This document shows positions 24,018-32,238 of a stretch of 46,377 nucleotides of DNA, one piece after another (position 1 is the first letter of the stretch; each line of letters opens with the position of its first letter). The stretch is from NCBI RefSeq assembly GCF_009933255.1, contig NZ_MAEI01000015.1:10449-56825 (forward strand), given 5' to 3'. Position numbers and translations under genes: made by a program. The notes under the pieces are model-generated. The model did no database searches, was not told where the DNA came from, and worked only from the letters and a program-made list of their open reading frames with translations. This DNA is from Enterococcus diestrammenae. Lineage in GTDB: Bacteria; Bacillota; Bacilli; Lactobacillales; Enterococcaceae.

Positions 24018-24045
24018 AAATACTTAAGAAAAGTAGGAAATAAAT

Positions 24046-24660
24046 TTGAAAATTGCTTATATTCGAGTTTCATCCATCGATCAAAATGAACAACGCCAAA
24101 TTGAAGAAATGGAAAAGTTTGGCGCTGAAAAAATTTTTATAGAAAAGCAATCTGGAGCAACTATCAGTCATCGGCCAATTTTTCAGGAAGCTTTAGATTT
24201 TGTCAGAGAGCAAGATATTTTTATTGTAGAAGCCATTGATCGACTTGGCCGCAATTATGACGAGATTATCGATTCAGTGAATTATTTAAAGAAGAAAAAT
24301 GTACGACTCATTATCACCAGTTTACCGATCATGGCTGAAGCAATCGGAAATCCTCTCCTGGATAAATTTATCAAAGACCTAATCATTCAAATTTTGGCCA
24401 TGATTGCTGAACAAGAGCGTACTGAATCGAAACGACGCCAGGCACAAGGAATTAAAATCGCTAAAGCAAACGGCGTCTATAAAGGTCGTCCTAAGTTATA
24501 CAGTGCAGACACAAAAGATCCTCAACGTCGCCTTGTTTATAAGAGCATCGTCCAGGATCTTGAGAATGGGGTTGCTATCTCAAAGATTGCAAAAGACTAC
24601 AATGTGACTAGGCAAACAATTTACCGAATAAAAAAAGAAATCGACCAACTAATTGTATGA
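24046..24660 (+). CDS. serine recombinase / resolvase
   Basis: A 204-residue resolvase-family protein from a TTG start (AGGAAATAAAT upstream). The N-terminal catalytic domain has [14 protein letters not shown] with nucleophilic Ser9, [13 protein letters not shown] and [20 protein letters not shown]-terminal Hin-type HTH follows ([20 protein letters not shown]). The size is that of plasmid and transposon resolvases. It probably resolves plasmid dimers or inverts a segment at the res-like repeats just upstream. It appears intact. Confidence 0.9.
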   Translation: MKIAYIRVSSIDQNEQRQIEEMEKFGAEKIFIEKQSGATISHRPIFQEALDFVREQDIFIVEAIDRLGRNYDEIIDSVNYLKKKNVRLIITSLPIMAEAIGNPLLDKFIKDLIIQILAMIAEQERTESKRRQAQGIKIAKANGVYKGRPKLYSADTKDPQRRLVYKSIVQDLENGVAISKIAKDYNVTRQTIYRIKKEIDQLIV

Positions 24661-24737
24661 TTTCTTTTTCGAATCAGGTAATTATTAATTAGTTTTGTCA
24701 CCAATACAGACAATCATTTTAGATTCATCTAGCTAAG

Positions 24738-24786
24738 TTGACAATATTTATGTTAAAGAAAATTTAGTTAACATAAATATTGTCAA
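24738..24786. repeat. perfect 19-bp inverted repeat
   Basis: TTGACAATATTTATGTTAA (24738-24756) and its exact reverse complement (24768-24786), separated by 11 bases. It has no T-run and is not next to a coding start. It could be a recombination or protein-binding site. Confidence 0.8.
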
Positions 24787-24862
24787 TTAAGAAATTGTCC
24801 TGATTTAAAGCCATTTAGCATCTATAACTTAGTATAATATATCTTATGTAAACTAAAATATA

Positions 24863-24916
24863 AAGCAAACTAACACTTCAGAATTTACCGAACTACTAGT
24901 TTGCTTCTATTTTTTT
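24863..24916. terminator. hairpin terminator between the resolvase and doc
   Basis: AAGCAAACTA (24863-24872) and TAGTTTGCTT (24897-24906), followed on the + strand by CTATTTTTTT. It also closely follows the stop of the - strand doc gene. Confidence 0.75.
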
Positions 24917-25320
24917 GTATCCAACTTTGTTGAATTATGTTTTAGTATATCAGTTGTTACCTCTTTTAAGTCATCAAAATCACCCTGATACGTAGCAATT
25001 TTAACTACAAATTCTACTACTTCCTGATTTTTCATTTTTAGTGAATAGCCATTTAGCTTGAGAAAAACATACGCGGCTAAAAATGCTGTACGTTTGTTAG
25101 CATTATGAAATGGATGCTTTTTGATCAGATTTATTAGCAGAACAGCTGCTTTGCTAAATTTATCAGGATACAGATCTTTTCCAAAAATATGCTGTTTAGG
25201 TTGATTTACAGCCATACTCAGCGCATTTTTGTCAATGACTCCGATTGTTTCTTGCGGTGAATATTTCTTTATTTGAATAACATTCAATTTTACAATATCT
25301 TTTTCACTTAGATAGATCAT
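24907..25320 (-). CDS. doc: Doc-type toxin (Fic/DOC family)
   Basis: A 137-residue protein with the Doc motif HPFHNANKRTA at residues 69-79 (His69, Asn75, Arg77). Doc toxins phosphorylate EF-Tu and stop translation. The length is normal for Doc. The gene overlaps the upstream antitoxin by 4 bases, giving coupled synthesis. As part of a toxin-antitoxin pair it probably stabilises the plasmid. Confidence 0.9.
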   Translation of the reverse strand: MIYLSEKDIVKLNVIQIKKYSPQETIGVIDKNALSMAVNQPKQHIFGKDLYPDKFSKAAVLLINLIKKHPFHNANKRTAFLAAYVFLKLNGYSLKMKNQEVVEFVVKIATYQGDFDDLKEVTTDILKHNSTKLDTKK

Positions 25321-25553
25321 TTTTCAACTAATTCCTTGAAAGCTGCATCATACTCAGATAAAGCTTGGTTAACATACATATCAATTTCAAGATCTATCTT
25401 GCTTTCCTCTTTTACAATAGCTTCCATCATTTTATCTTCATCAATAAAAATAGTATCTCCAGGTTTCAAACCTTTTTGCAATAAACTCTCTTTTGACAAA
25501 GTTACAACTATTGAATTACCTACTTCTCTGATTTTGCGTTTTTTAATATTCAT
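25317..25553 (-). CDS. AbrB/MazE-type antitoxin for Doc
   Basis: A 78-residue protein from the ATG at 25553 (AGGAG 8 bases upstream; an open upstream extension has no start signal). The N-terminus KKRKIREVGNSIVVTLSKES is a swapped-hairpin AbrB-type DNA-binding domain. The acidic C-terminus (YVNQALSEYDAAFKELVEK) likely wraps the toxin. Order antitoxin-toxin with a 4-base overlap. The promoter region at 25565-25600 holds overlapping GTATA-type palindromes, fitting autorepression. Confidence 0.85.
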   Translation of the reverse strand: MNIKKRKIREVGNSIVVTLSKESLLQKGLKPGDTIFIDEDKMMEAIVKEESKIDLEIDMYVNQALSEYDAAFKELVEK

Positions 25554-25689
25554 ATCATCAACTCCTACGATAAGTATACACCGTATATCTGTATTGTTCA
25601 ATCACCCTTATTACTTCCTTCAATTACTAAACTTTTAAAGAGTTGGAAATTAATAGTTATAATGTAGCTCTTGGATGAATCTTAACTTT

Positions 25690-26510
25690 TCATGATTTAT
25701 TGGAGTCATATGCTATTTTTACTCCCAAATAATTAATTACGGCTGAACATGTTGTTAACATCAAAACTGCATCAGGTAAATCTGAGACAATTGTTTTTTC
25801 ATTTCCTGCATGTCGTATTCCATTACTACTCGCCAAACCATACATTGTCTCAAATGGTTTTAAAAATGTAAGATCGACATTGTTATTCGATTTGTCTCTA
25901 ATTGCTTTTATAGCAGTTCCCAAAGTATTTTTTTATTAGCTGGTAATCCTGAAAATTCAATAAGACAACTTTCAACAGCACTAATTGCTTCTCTCACTAC
26001 AGTATTATAATCTTGATTTTCCTTCTCGCTTATATATGTAAGAGATTTCTGGATATGATTTTTTGCGTAATCAAATAGTGATTCAGATGCAGCATTTATA
26101 GACTTAATAGAAATATCATCTGTGATGGGAATAAATTCATTGCTTTCGCTTAATCTGTAATCAGAATTTTCCGACTCCAGAATTTTATTTACTTCCTCTC
26201 TTTTCTTTTTATCTAAGATTTTAGCACTTGCAAAAACCTCTAATAAATCATAATAAGCATACCACTCCAAGTCTTCTAACCTCTTGATAATATCTTCATA
26301 ATAAACAGTAAAATGATAACCCAACTCATAGCTATTATTTATCTGTTCTTTAAAAAACTCTTTAATTAAAAAAGAATATATTACCCATGAGACTTTTCCA
26401 TTATAATTACTATAAACTTTATCAGCCTCTCGTAATATATCATAAATCACATTTGCTAAACTATTTTTAAGAGGGTCTGTCAATCTATCTCTCAGTATGA
26501 TATCCTCCAT
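25690..26510 (-). pseudogene. AbiJ-like abortive infection protein, frameshifted
   Basis: Two overlapping frames, 25908-26510 (200 codons) and 25690-25923 (77 codons), together give one protein of about 272 residues. The upstream part is a helical AbiJ_NTD4-type domain. Near its end is SAVESCLIEFSGLPANKK, and the next frame continues TLGTAIKAIRDKSNNNVDLT and YGLASSNGIRHAG. A single extra A in the run of seven A (25928-25934 on the + strand as T) would restore the frame. It may be a true mutation, phase variation or a sequencing error. The N-terminal product alone would lack the conserved RHA segment. Confidence 0.75.
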
Positions 26511-27501
26511 TTTTTAAAACCAAATCTTTCAGAAAAAAGCATTGCACTACCTCCAGTAAATTAACTTATACTCATATAACTTTACGAAGCAATAATTATT
26601 CGTGTTGTTTTACATAAATAAAATGAAATATCTGTTAAGATTGTTTAATGGCACAAACATAAATTATTATATAATTACGTATTAATTTATCTAGATCTAT
26701 TAATAATACTGATCCCTAATAGGTGTAAAACAGTTATAAGAAATGAGTACTCTAGTATTTGTGTTACCCGAATAATTACTTGATTATATTGGTTTCCCAT
26801 ATAATTGAAGGCTGTCCTAATTTTTACCTACTATATGATCATAATTGATTAACTCTTATATATTTCCGAAAATTATCTTGAAGATTTCTATTGATATGGA
26901 GAATATCCATTTCATTGCCAATAAGGATATAAATTCTCAAAATAACAATCGATGTCTGTATTAAACAAGCCTAGAATGGTAAATCTGATTCGCCAAAACC
27001 ATTGGATTGTATCGATTTGCTTTACGCGAACGCCACCTACCCATTTTATAAAATAAAATGGGCAAAAGATCTTTCTTTTTGTCATACAAAAAGAAGAAAA
27101 AAAAGAGACGATTTTCTTCTTCCGAAATCGTCCCTCTTTTTTCTAAAACCATGGATGAACGAACAAAAAATCTCTCGTATTTTGTTTGTTCATCCACTAA
27201 AAATATGCGAACAGTATGGCTTCATTCAATCCTGTTCTTACAAGTCAAAGGCATCGAATCGTCCTTGGACGATTCAACAAAAAAAGTAGTCGTTTTTGGA
27301 CGACTACTAAGTTCTAAACATTCATTACCCAAAATCAATTTGGTCTAACATCGTTTCTCGACTGGCTTGATCTAATCGGTTCTTGACAGGGCTTTTTCTT
27401 TTCTGTTGATAGCAGATAAGAGGAAATAAGAATAAGTGTGTTCATGTGTCATAAAAACAGTAACTAAAACATTAAAATCAAAATTTATATGGAAAGCTTC
27501 C
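26511..27501. other. about 1 kb without a convincing gene; hairpin array at 27040-27308
   Basis: Positions 26511-27000 are AT-rich with nothing recognisable. From 27040 there are six close hairpins: CCCATTTTAT/ATAAAATGGG (27040-27062), TTCTTTTTGT/ACAAAAAGAA (27073-27095), GACGATTT/AAATCGTC (27107-27132, with T run), GGATGAAC..ACAAAA with TTTTGT..GTTCATCC (27153-27195), GAATCGTCC/GGACGATTC (27256-27275) and AGTAGTCGT/ACGACTACT (27285-27308). Short frames here are explained by the palindromes. Confidence 0.6.
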
Positions 27502-27558
27502 TTGACATTTTGTGCTCGCATGAGTATTATAAAAGCACGAAAGGAAAGTAAACTTTCC
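27491..27558 (+). promoter_or_regulatory. promoter and twin operators of the XRE gene
   Basis: TTGACA (27502-27507), a 17-base spacer and TATTAT (27525-27530). GGAAAGCTTCC (27491-27501) abuts the -35, and the palindrome GGAAAGTAAACTTTCC (27543-27558) lies just after the start, suggesting autorepression by the XRE protein. Confidence 0.8.
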
Positions 27559-27581
27559 ATTTTTTTAGAAAGGAGCATGTT

Positions 27582-27794
27582 GTGAAAAATCGTTTGGAAG
27601 AATTACGAAAACAAAGAGGAATTAAACAAGAAGATTTAGCTTCTGCTCTTGAAGTATCTCGTCAAACAATAGGTTCTTTAGAAAATGGACGTTATAATCC
27701 CTCTATTATATTGGCATTTAAAATTGCAAGGTACTTTCAAATGAGCATTGAAGAAATTTTTATCTATGAGGAGGAAAGTGAAGATGAAAAATAA
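27582..27794 (+). CDS. XRE-family HTH regulator
   Basis: A 70-residue protein from a GTG start (AAAGGAG upstream). Nearly all of it is one HTH_3 domain: LEELRKQRGIKQEDLASALE, VSRQTIGSLENGRYNPSIIL, then an acidic tail. It overlaps the next gene, a membrane protein, by 12 bases. This pair (small XRE regulator plus DUF2178 membrane protein) is common in Firmicutes. The twin palindromes around its promoter are its likely operators. Confidence 0.88.
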   Translation: MKNRLEELRKQRGIKQEDLASALEVSRQTIGSLENGRYNPSIILAFKIARYFQMSIEEIFIYEEESEDEK

Positions 27795-28179
27795 GGGTCA
27801 GATTTGGTATATCGGTTATATTGTTTCGTTGTTTTTGATTGTGATAATTTTGGTTACAGATTTTCCTAAAATGGTAGATATTGGACTTGCTATTTTATTC
27901 AGTGCCGTTTTTGGCGTTTCTCATGTTCAAATTTTGCATGATAAAATGATTAAAAATGATGCAGACTACAAAATCAATGTTATGGACGAACGGAATATCA
28001 TAATCAAAGAAAAAGCGGGAAATATAACAAATATGTTTAACACAATACTGTTAGGGGTGGCAACAGTTATATTTATTTGTTTAGACTACATCATTCCAGC
28101 TATTATTGTCGGAAGTATCATTGCAATCCAGCCGATTATTTTAATCATTATCAGTAGTGTGCTTGAGAAAAAAATGTAG
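27783..28179 (+). CDS. DUF2178-like membrane protein
   Basis: A 131-residue protein; the ATG at 27783 lies inside the end of the XRE gene and follows GAGGAGGAAAG. It has four predicted helices in two pairs (about 7-25, 30-48, 80-97, 100-125) and a cytoplasmic loop INVMDERNIIIKEKAGNITN, the hallmark DER..I..KAG of DUF2178. It probably modulates or senses for the XRE regulator. Intact; the IS6-type element begins 20 bases after its stop. Confidence 0.75.
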
Positions 28180-28198
28180 AAATAAAGGCTCATACAAA

Positions 28199-29006
28199 GG
28201 TTCTGTTGCAAAGTTTTCCAAAAAATCTATTTTAGTGTAAAATTGAGAAAAAAGACAGAGAGGACAGAGTAATGAATCATTTTAAAGGCAAACAATTCAA
28301 AAAATGACGTCATTATTGTCGCTGTTAGTTACTACCTGCGTTACAATCTAAGCTATCGTGAAGTTCAGGAATTGTTATATGATCGTGGAATAAATGTTTG
28401 TCATACTACGATTTATCGTTGGGTGCAAGAGTACAGCAAAGTCCTCTATTATCTTTGGAAGAAGAAAATAGACAATCCTTCTATTCATGGAAAATGGACG
28501 AAACCTATATCAAAATTAAGGGACGTTGGCATTATCTCTATCGAGCGATTGATGCGGACGGCTTAACCTTAGATATCTGGTTACGAAAGAAACGGGATAC
28601 GCAAGCAGCCTATGCTTTCTTAAAACGACTCCATAAACAGTTTGGTGAGCCGAAAGCAATTGTGACCGATAAAGCACCTTCTCTTGGCTCCGCCTTTAGA
28701 AAGTTACAGAGTGTGGGTTTATATACTAAGACAGAGCACCGAACTGTGAAGTATCTTAACAATTTAATAGAACAAGACCATCGATCGATAAAACGTCGAC
28801 ATAAATTGTATCAAAGTCTACGTACAGCTTCCACCACAATTAAAGGGATGGAAACCATTCGAGGAATCTACAAGAAAAGCCGAAAAGAAGGCACTCTCTT
28901 CGGCTTTTCAGTCTGCACTGAAATCAGGATATTATTGGGAATTCCAGCTTAAAATGAAGAAATAATACAAAAACTGATTTTATTTTTAAAACTTTGCAGC
29001 AGAACC
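28199..29006 (+). mobile_element. IS6-family element (IS1216-like), decayed
   Basis: Left end GGTTCTGTTGCAAAGTTTT (28199-28217) and right end AAAACTTTGCAGCAGAACC (28988-29006) are the IS1216-type inverted repeats with one mismatch. Total 808 bp, the usual size. No 8-bp target duplication is visible (CATACAAA and CTATTTTC), so the flanks were joined by recombination or deletion. The right end cuts the DUF4062-like gene. Confidence 0.92.
28272..28952 (+). pseudogene. IS1216-like transposase with two frameshifts
   Basis: From the ATG at 28272 the frame reads MNHFKGKQFKK, then is broken by one extra T at about 28305. It continues in a second frame (YLRYNLSYREVQELLYDRG) to a missing A at about 28465 in LWKKK, and a third frame (NRQSFYSWKMDETYIKIKGR) runs to 28952. 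The DDE parts (DETYIKIKG, VTDKAPSLGSA, NNLIEQDHR) are present. Two compensating indels inactivate the enzyme unless they are sequencing errors. Confidence 0.88.
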
Positions 29007-29227
29007 CTATTTTCTACAATTTGTTTATTAATAACACTTTGCCCAGAGCTATTATTTACATAAGTAGGAATCGCATTAGTTTCCCATCGTATAGGCATCA
29101 AAATCACTTTTGTATTATCTGTATTTTCTATATTCCATCTATATATGGTTTCTTCTACTTCATTCCTTTTTGCTGCTATATCACCTGGTGATGCTATAAA
29201 TACTTTTATAAGATTTATGGTTTTCAT
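29007..29227 (-). pseudogene. DUF4062-like defence gene, truncated by the IS
   Basis: The ATG at 29227 follows AAAGGTACAATAA. The 73 residues before the IS end read NLIKVFIASPGDIAAKRNEV, TIYRWNIENTDNTK, PIRWETNAIP and SVINKQIVENR. IKVFIASPGD..ER plus INKQI is the N-terminal signature of DUF4062/TIR-like domains found at the head of STAND-type and other stress or defence effectors. The remainder of the gene has been lost at the IS right end. Confidence 0.65.
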
Positions 29228-29325
29228 TTATTGTACCTTTCTCTCTAGTTCTCTTTAAAGTAATTTTAGTATAAAATTTATTGTCTTTTACACTATAGTA
29301 CAACCTTTATCTATCTAGTAAAAAA

Positions 29326-29359
29326 AGGCCCACTAAACTAATTGATTAGTTAGGAGCCT
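29326..29359 (-). terminator. terminator of the higB-higA operon
   Basis: Imperfect stem: AGGC (29326-29329) with GCCT (29356-29359) and AACTAAT (29336-29342) with ATTAGTT (29345-29351). A run of A immediately left reads as T on the - strand. Confidence 0.65.
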
Positions 29360-29385
29360 ATTATAGATACATTTTCAACTCGCTT

Positions 29386-29652
29386 TTAAGCAAATTCTAC
29401 TACCAGCTTTTTACCTAATGCCCTGGCGATATCATCAAGTTTATCGAAAGATACGTTATCCCCTCTCTCAATTCGAGCAATAGTAGATTGAGTTGTATGT
29501 GCTTTTTGTGCAAGCTCCGCTTGAGTTAGCCCTGCTTCCTCCCGAGCATGATAAAGAGCAACCGCAGTTTCGAGTTTTCTTCCTTCACGGTCATATGCTT
29601 CTGCAAAATCTTTATCTTTTTTCTTTTCTTCAATCAATTTTTTAATCATCAT
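29386..29652 (-). CDS. higA: HigA-type XRE antitoxin
   Basis: An 88-residue protein from the ATG at 29652 (GAGGAG about 10 bases upstream). The C-terminal HTH is ALYHAREEAGLTQAELAQ and TQSTIARIERGDNVSF. The start lies inside the toxin gene (11-base overlap). Gene order toxin then antitoxin is the HigBA pattern. It should neutralise the HigB-like toxin and repress the operon. Confidence 0.88.
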   Translation of the reverse strand: MMIKKLIEEKKKDKDFAEAYDREGRKLETAVALYHAREEAGLTQAELAQKAHTTQSTIARIERGDNVSFDKLDDIARALGKKLVVEFA

Positions 29653-29998
29653 TTGTGAACCACTCCTCTCTAAGTTCTTTTGCATGCTTGAGTTCAGTTA
29701 TTGGTGTTTTCTCCGTTTTTTTAGTAAATCCGTGAGTAATGACATACCTTCCATTGTCCACATGGAAATAGATGGCTCTTTGGATGTTTGATCCTACCTT
29801 ACTTCTTAATTCGTACAAATTAGTGTTTAATTTTTTCACCCATTTCAACCGTTGAGCTACTAGCATCCCATTCTTTTCTGTTTCTTCTATTGTACGTAAA
29901 AGCTTCGCACTATCTTTTTTTGGTAATGTTTCCAACCATTCTAAAAATTCATCATGACCATTAGGTCTTTTAAATGTTTCAAAAGATATTTTTTCCAT
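29642..29998 (-). CDS. higB: HigB-type toxin (RelE-like, phage Gp49 family)
   Basis: A 118-residue protein from the ATG at 29998. It has RelE/Gp49-type features: FLEWLETLPKKDSAKLLRTI, LKWVKKLNTNLYELRSKVG, QRAIYFHVDNGRYVITHGFT and KKTEKTPITELKHAKELREE, in which the Arg/Lys/His residues typical of mRNA interferases are kept. HigB toxins cleave mRNA at the ribosome. Encoded upstream of its antitoxin, as expected. Confidence 0.9.
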   Translation of the reverse strand: MEKISFETFKRPNGHDEFLEWLETLPKKDSAKLLRTIEETEKNGMLVAQRLKWVKKLNTNLYELRSKVGSNIQRAIYFHVDNGRYVITHGFTKKTEKTPITELKHAKELREEWFTNDD

Positions 29999-30080
29999 AC
30001 CCAATTATATCATATATTGATTTTATATTATATTATATAAAATAAAAATTCGAATTGTATACTATAAAATATGCATTTTA

Positions 30081-30860
30081 TTATCTATTTAATCCTTTAT
30101 ACTTAGTAAACACATACTCGCACAAAACCATAGAAGAATTTGCAACAAGAATTGCTTCTTCTTCCTTAATTACTATTCTATTTGAGCCATGTGCATGAGC
30201 ATCTCCTTGACTATTTCTCATTTCGAGTATTTTATCTGATAATGTATTGAGTGCTCCAACAAGGGCTTTGATTCTATTATCCATATCTTTTTCAGTTTTA
30301 ATATTGAGGCGGCCAAATACTTCTTTTCTTAATTCTTTTGACTTAAATAAATTAATATTAACACTCGGTCCTTCGGTATTTTCAATAATAAATTTTAGAA
30401 CTTCATCTATTAAAGTATTTGCTTTTGTCAAAACAGAGTCAAAATCCTTGTTTTTAATATCTGTTTGAATCCTAATGGGTAGCTGCCGAATATAAAGTAA
30501 ATCAATCTCGCTTGAAAATTTCATTTTTCTTAATGCAGTTGAAGTATCTTCTTTAAATACTTCCTCAAAAAGCAACTGAACTATGGGATTCATTTCAGTA
30601 GATTCATATTTTTTATCTCGATCCATAATACCTTTTAAAGATTGGATTAACCGATTCTTTAACGAATCATCAAATTGATCGTCAAGCAGAAACTTTTGAA
30701 AGGATACTCCCTTTGAGCCCCCATAATGATTTTGTATTTCAATCCCTACGATTTTCTTTGTAAATATGTTCCACGTTACATTAGTAAAGTCTAAAATATA
30801 TCCCGCTGAACCAACTGAAAAATAAGTTGCTAATTGTTTTGCTTCGTCTATAGTCATCAT
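30081..30860 (-). CDS. abortive-infection protein with Abi_C domain
   Basis: A 259-residue protein, ATG at 30860 with AGAGG upstream. The C-terminal part (about 150-255) matches Abi_C: NTLIDEVLKFIIENT, LNTLSDKILEMRNSQGDAHA, HGSN and EEAILVANSSMVLCEYVF. The RN..GDAH motif is like a HEPN-type nuclease (R-x4-6-H). The N-terminus (VGSAGYILDFTN, NHYGGSKGVSFQKFL) is an uncharacterised sensor-like domain of the AbiJ type. Such proteins stop phage growth by killing the infected cell, probably by RNA cleavage. It is 13 bases after the Fic-like gene and likely in the same operon. Confidence 0.75.
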   Translation of the reverse strand: MMTIDEAKQLATYFSVGSAGYILDFTNVTWNIFTKKIVGIEIQNHYGGSKGVSFQKFLLDDQFDDSLKNRLIQSLKGIMDRDKKYESTEMNPIVQLLFEEVFKEDTSTALRKMKFSSEIDLLYIRQLPIRIQTDIKNKDFDSVLTKANTLIDEVLKFIIENTEGPSVNINLFKSKELRKEVFGRLNIKTEKDMDNRIKALVGALNTLSDKILEMRNSQGDAHAHGSNRIVIKEEEAILVANSSMVLCEYVFTKYKGLNR

Positions 30861-30873
30861 TTATTTATACCTC

Positions 30874-31590
30874 TTAAATTGTATGTTGGATTATTTTCAA
30901 ATAATTAATACCAAAGATACACTGTTCATATAAAAATGATATAATATTTGACTCATTGACTAATAGATTACTGTTGCAATACTTTGATAAAAGTTCGTTA
31001 AATTTCATAAATACATTTTCGGGTATTGATAATAGTCCTAAACCGTTGCTAAACATAATCTTATTCGTAATCAACAAGGCTGTACCCACATTACCATTCC
31101 AGAATATTTGATTTTTCAAAATGAATAGAAACAGTCGCAGGGCTTTTTCCGTATCTGATATCTCTTGATTCATTATCTCACCATATTGATTGTTTACCTC
31201 GTCTTCAGTTAACATTGGTGGCACATATCTTCCTTGAATCGTCGATACTTCTACCCCACCGGTTCGTATTTCACCGGGAAAAAGCGCATCCTCTGCTGCA
31301 AGGATCCGATTAATCCGCTTACTTGTCTCTAACAGGGGCTCCTGTACGTCGTTTAAAAGCAGTTCAAATCCTCTTTTTAAGTTAACGACGGTCAGGACAT
31401 CATCTACAGCCACGTTGTTGGCCCGATTATACTTAATAATCTCTTCTGTTTGTAACAACGTTGTATTTAACCCTTCAGATTTCCCCGCATTATACACCAG
31501 TTCTACAATGTTTTTCTTCAATAAATACACAGACTCTTTGCGAGATAAGTGATATTTATCAGGAAAGTTAGGCTGCTTTTCTTCGTTCAT
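30874..31590 (-). CDS. Fic-like protein with degenerate active-site motif
   Basis: A 238-residue protein; the ATG at 31590 follows AAGGTGA. The layout is that of Fic proteins, with a helical N-terminus (LLQTEEIIKYNRANNVAVDD) and the Fic core near residues 160-185. The core motif reads QIFWNGNVGTALL where HPFxxGNGR or a variant with KRTA is expected: the His is Gln and the Arg is Gly. Following helices (NKIMFSNGLGLLSIPENVF) are conserved. It may be inactive as an AMP transferase or use a different chemistry. It lies between the recombinase and the Abi_C gene on the same strand, so a role in defence or as an antitoxin is possible. Confidence 0.65.
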   Translation of the reverse strand: MNEEKQPNFPDKYHLSRKESVYLLKKNIVELVYNAGKSEGLNTTLLQTEEIIKYNRANNVAVDDVLTVVNLKRGFELLLNDVQEPLLETSKRINRILAAEDALFPGEIRTGGVEVSTIQGRYVPPMLTEDEVNNQYGEIMNQEISDTEKALRLFLFILKNQIFWNGNVGTALLITNKIMFSNGLGLLSIPENVFMKFNELLSKYCNSNLLVNESNIISFLYEQCIFGINYLKIIQHTI

Positions 31591-31638
31591 TTTCTCACCT
31601 TTTGAATTTTTCCTTCTATTATATAGGGCATTATTCTG

Positions 31639-32238
31639 TCATAAATCCAAACTCTTTACTGCAGTATCTTTGTCTTCCTGGGTGATTCCAATATAGCGTA
31701 AGGTCTCCCGTTGTGAAGAATGATTGAGCAGCGACTGAATAATCTCTGTTTTGGTTCCTTGCTTGTATAAAAAATAGCCAAAGGTCTTACGCATCGAATG
31801 GGGACCAATTTCTTTTAACCCAACTGCAGTTCCTGCTTCATGAATGATCCGCCAAAGACTTTGTCGGGTCAAAGGCGTATCTGCTCCTTTTCGACTTGGA
31901 AACAAATACTTGCTGAAGTCTTGTACTTGCAGCTGCTCAGAAAATTCGGATTGAACATAGTCAAGAATCACTTTTCGTAATTTGTTCGAAATGAAGACCG
32001 AATTGTGTTTAGCTGTTTTTTGTTCCTTCATGGCCAGACGTTCTTTGACAATTACCCGACCACGGGAAATTTCTAATACATCACTTAATTTCAACTGTCT
32101 TAAATCAGAGATTCGATACGCCGTATTGATCCCAATCGAAAAAAGCACCAAATTTCGTTGCCCATATTTTCCGGAAGCCAAAATGGCCTTCATGGCATCG
32201 ATCTTTTTTTTGTCGCGAATCGGTTCCACGCTCTTCAT
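31639..32238 (-). CDS. short tyrosine recombinase / integrase
   Basis: A 199-residue tyrosine recombinase; the ATG at 32238 has GAGGGGAC upstream. The catalytic residues are visible: Arg42 in INTAYRISDLRQL, HSMRKTFGYFLYKQ (His, Arg), and NHSSQRETLRYIGI (His, Tyr). It has no SAM-like N-terminal domain. The promoter upstream has TATAAT near 32264 and AATGTGAC/GTAACATT half-sites. It is only moderately similar to the recombinase at 10887, suggesting two independent acquisitions. It may resolve multimers or move the adjacent defence genes. Confidence 0.88.
   Translation of the reverse strand: MKSVEPIRDKKKIDAMKAILASGKYGQRNLVLFSIGINTAYRISDLRQLKLSDVLEISRGRVIVKERLAMKEQKTAKHNSVFISNKLRKVILDYVQSEFSEQLQVQDFSKYLFPSRKGADTPLTRQSLWRIIHEAGTAVGLKEIGPHSMRKTFGYFLYKQGTKTEIIQSLLNHSSQRETLRYIGITQEDKDTAVKSLDL

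Noticed and set aside
26961..27348. Three frames in the hairpin array (both strands)
   Set aside because: Low-complexity Phe/Lys runs produced by palindromes and T/A tracts; no ribosome-binding sites.
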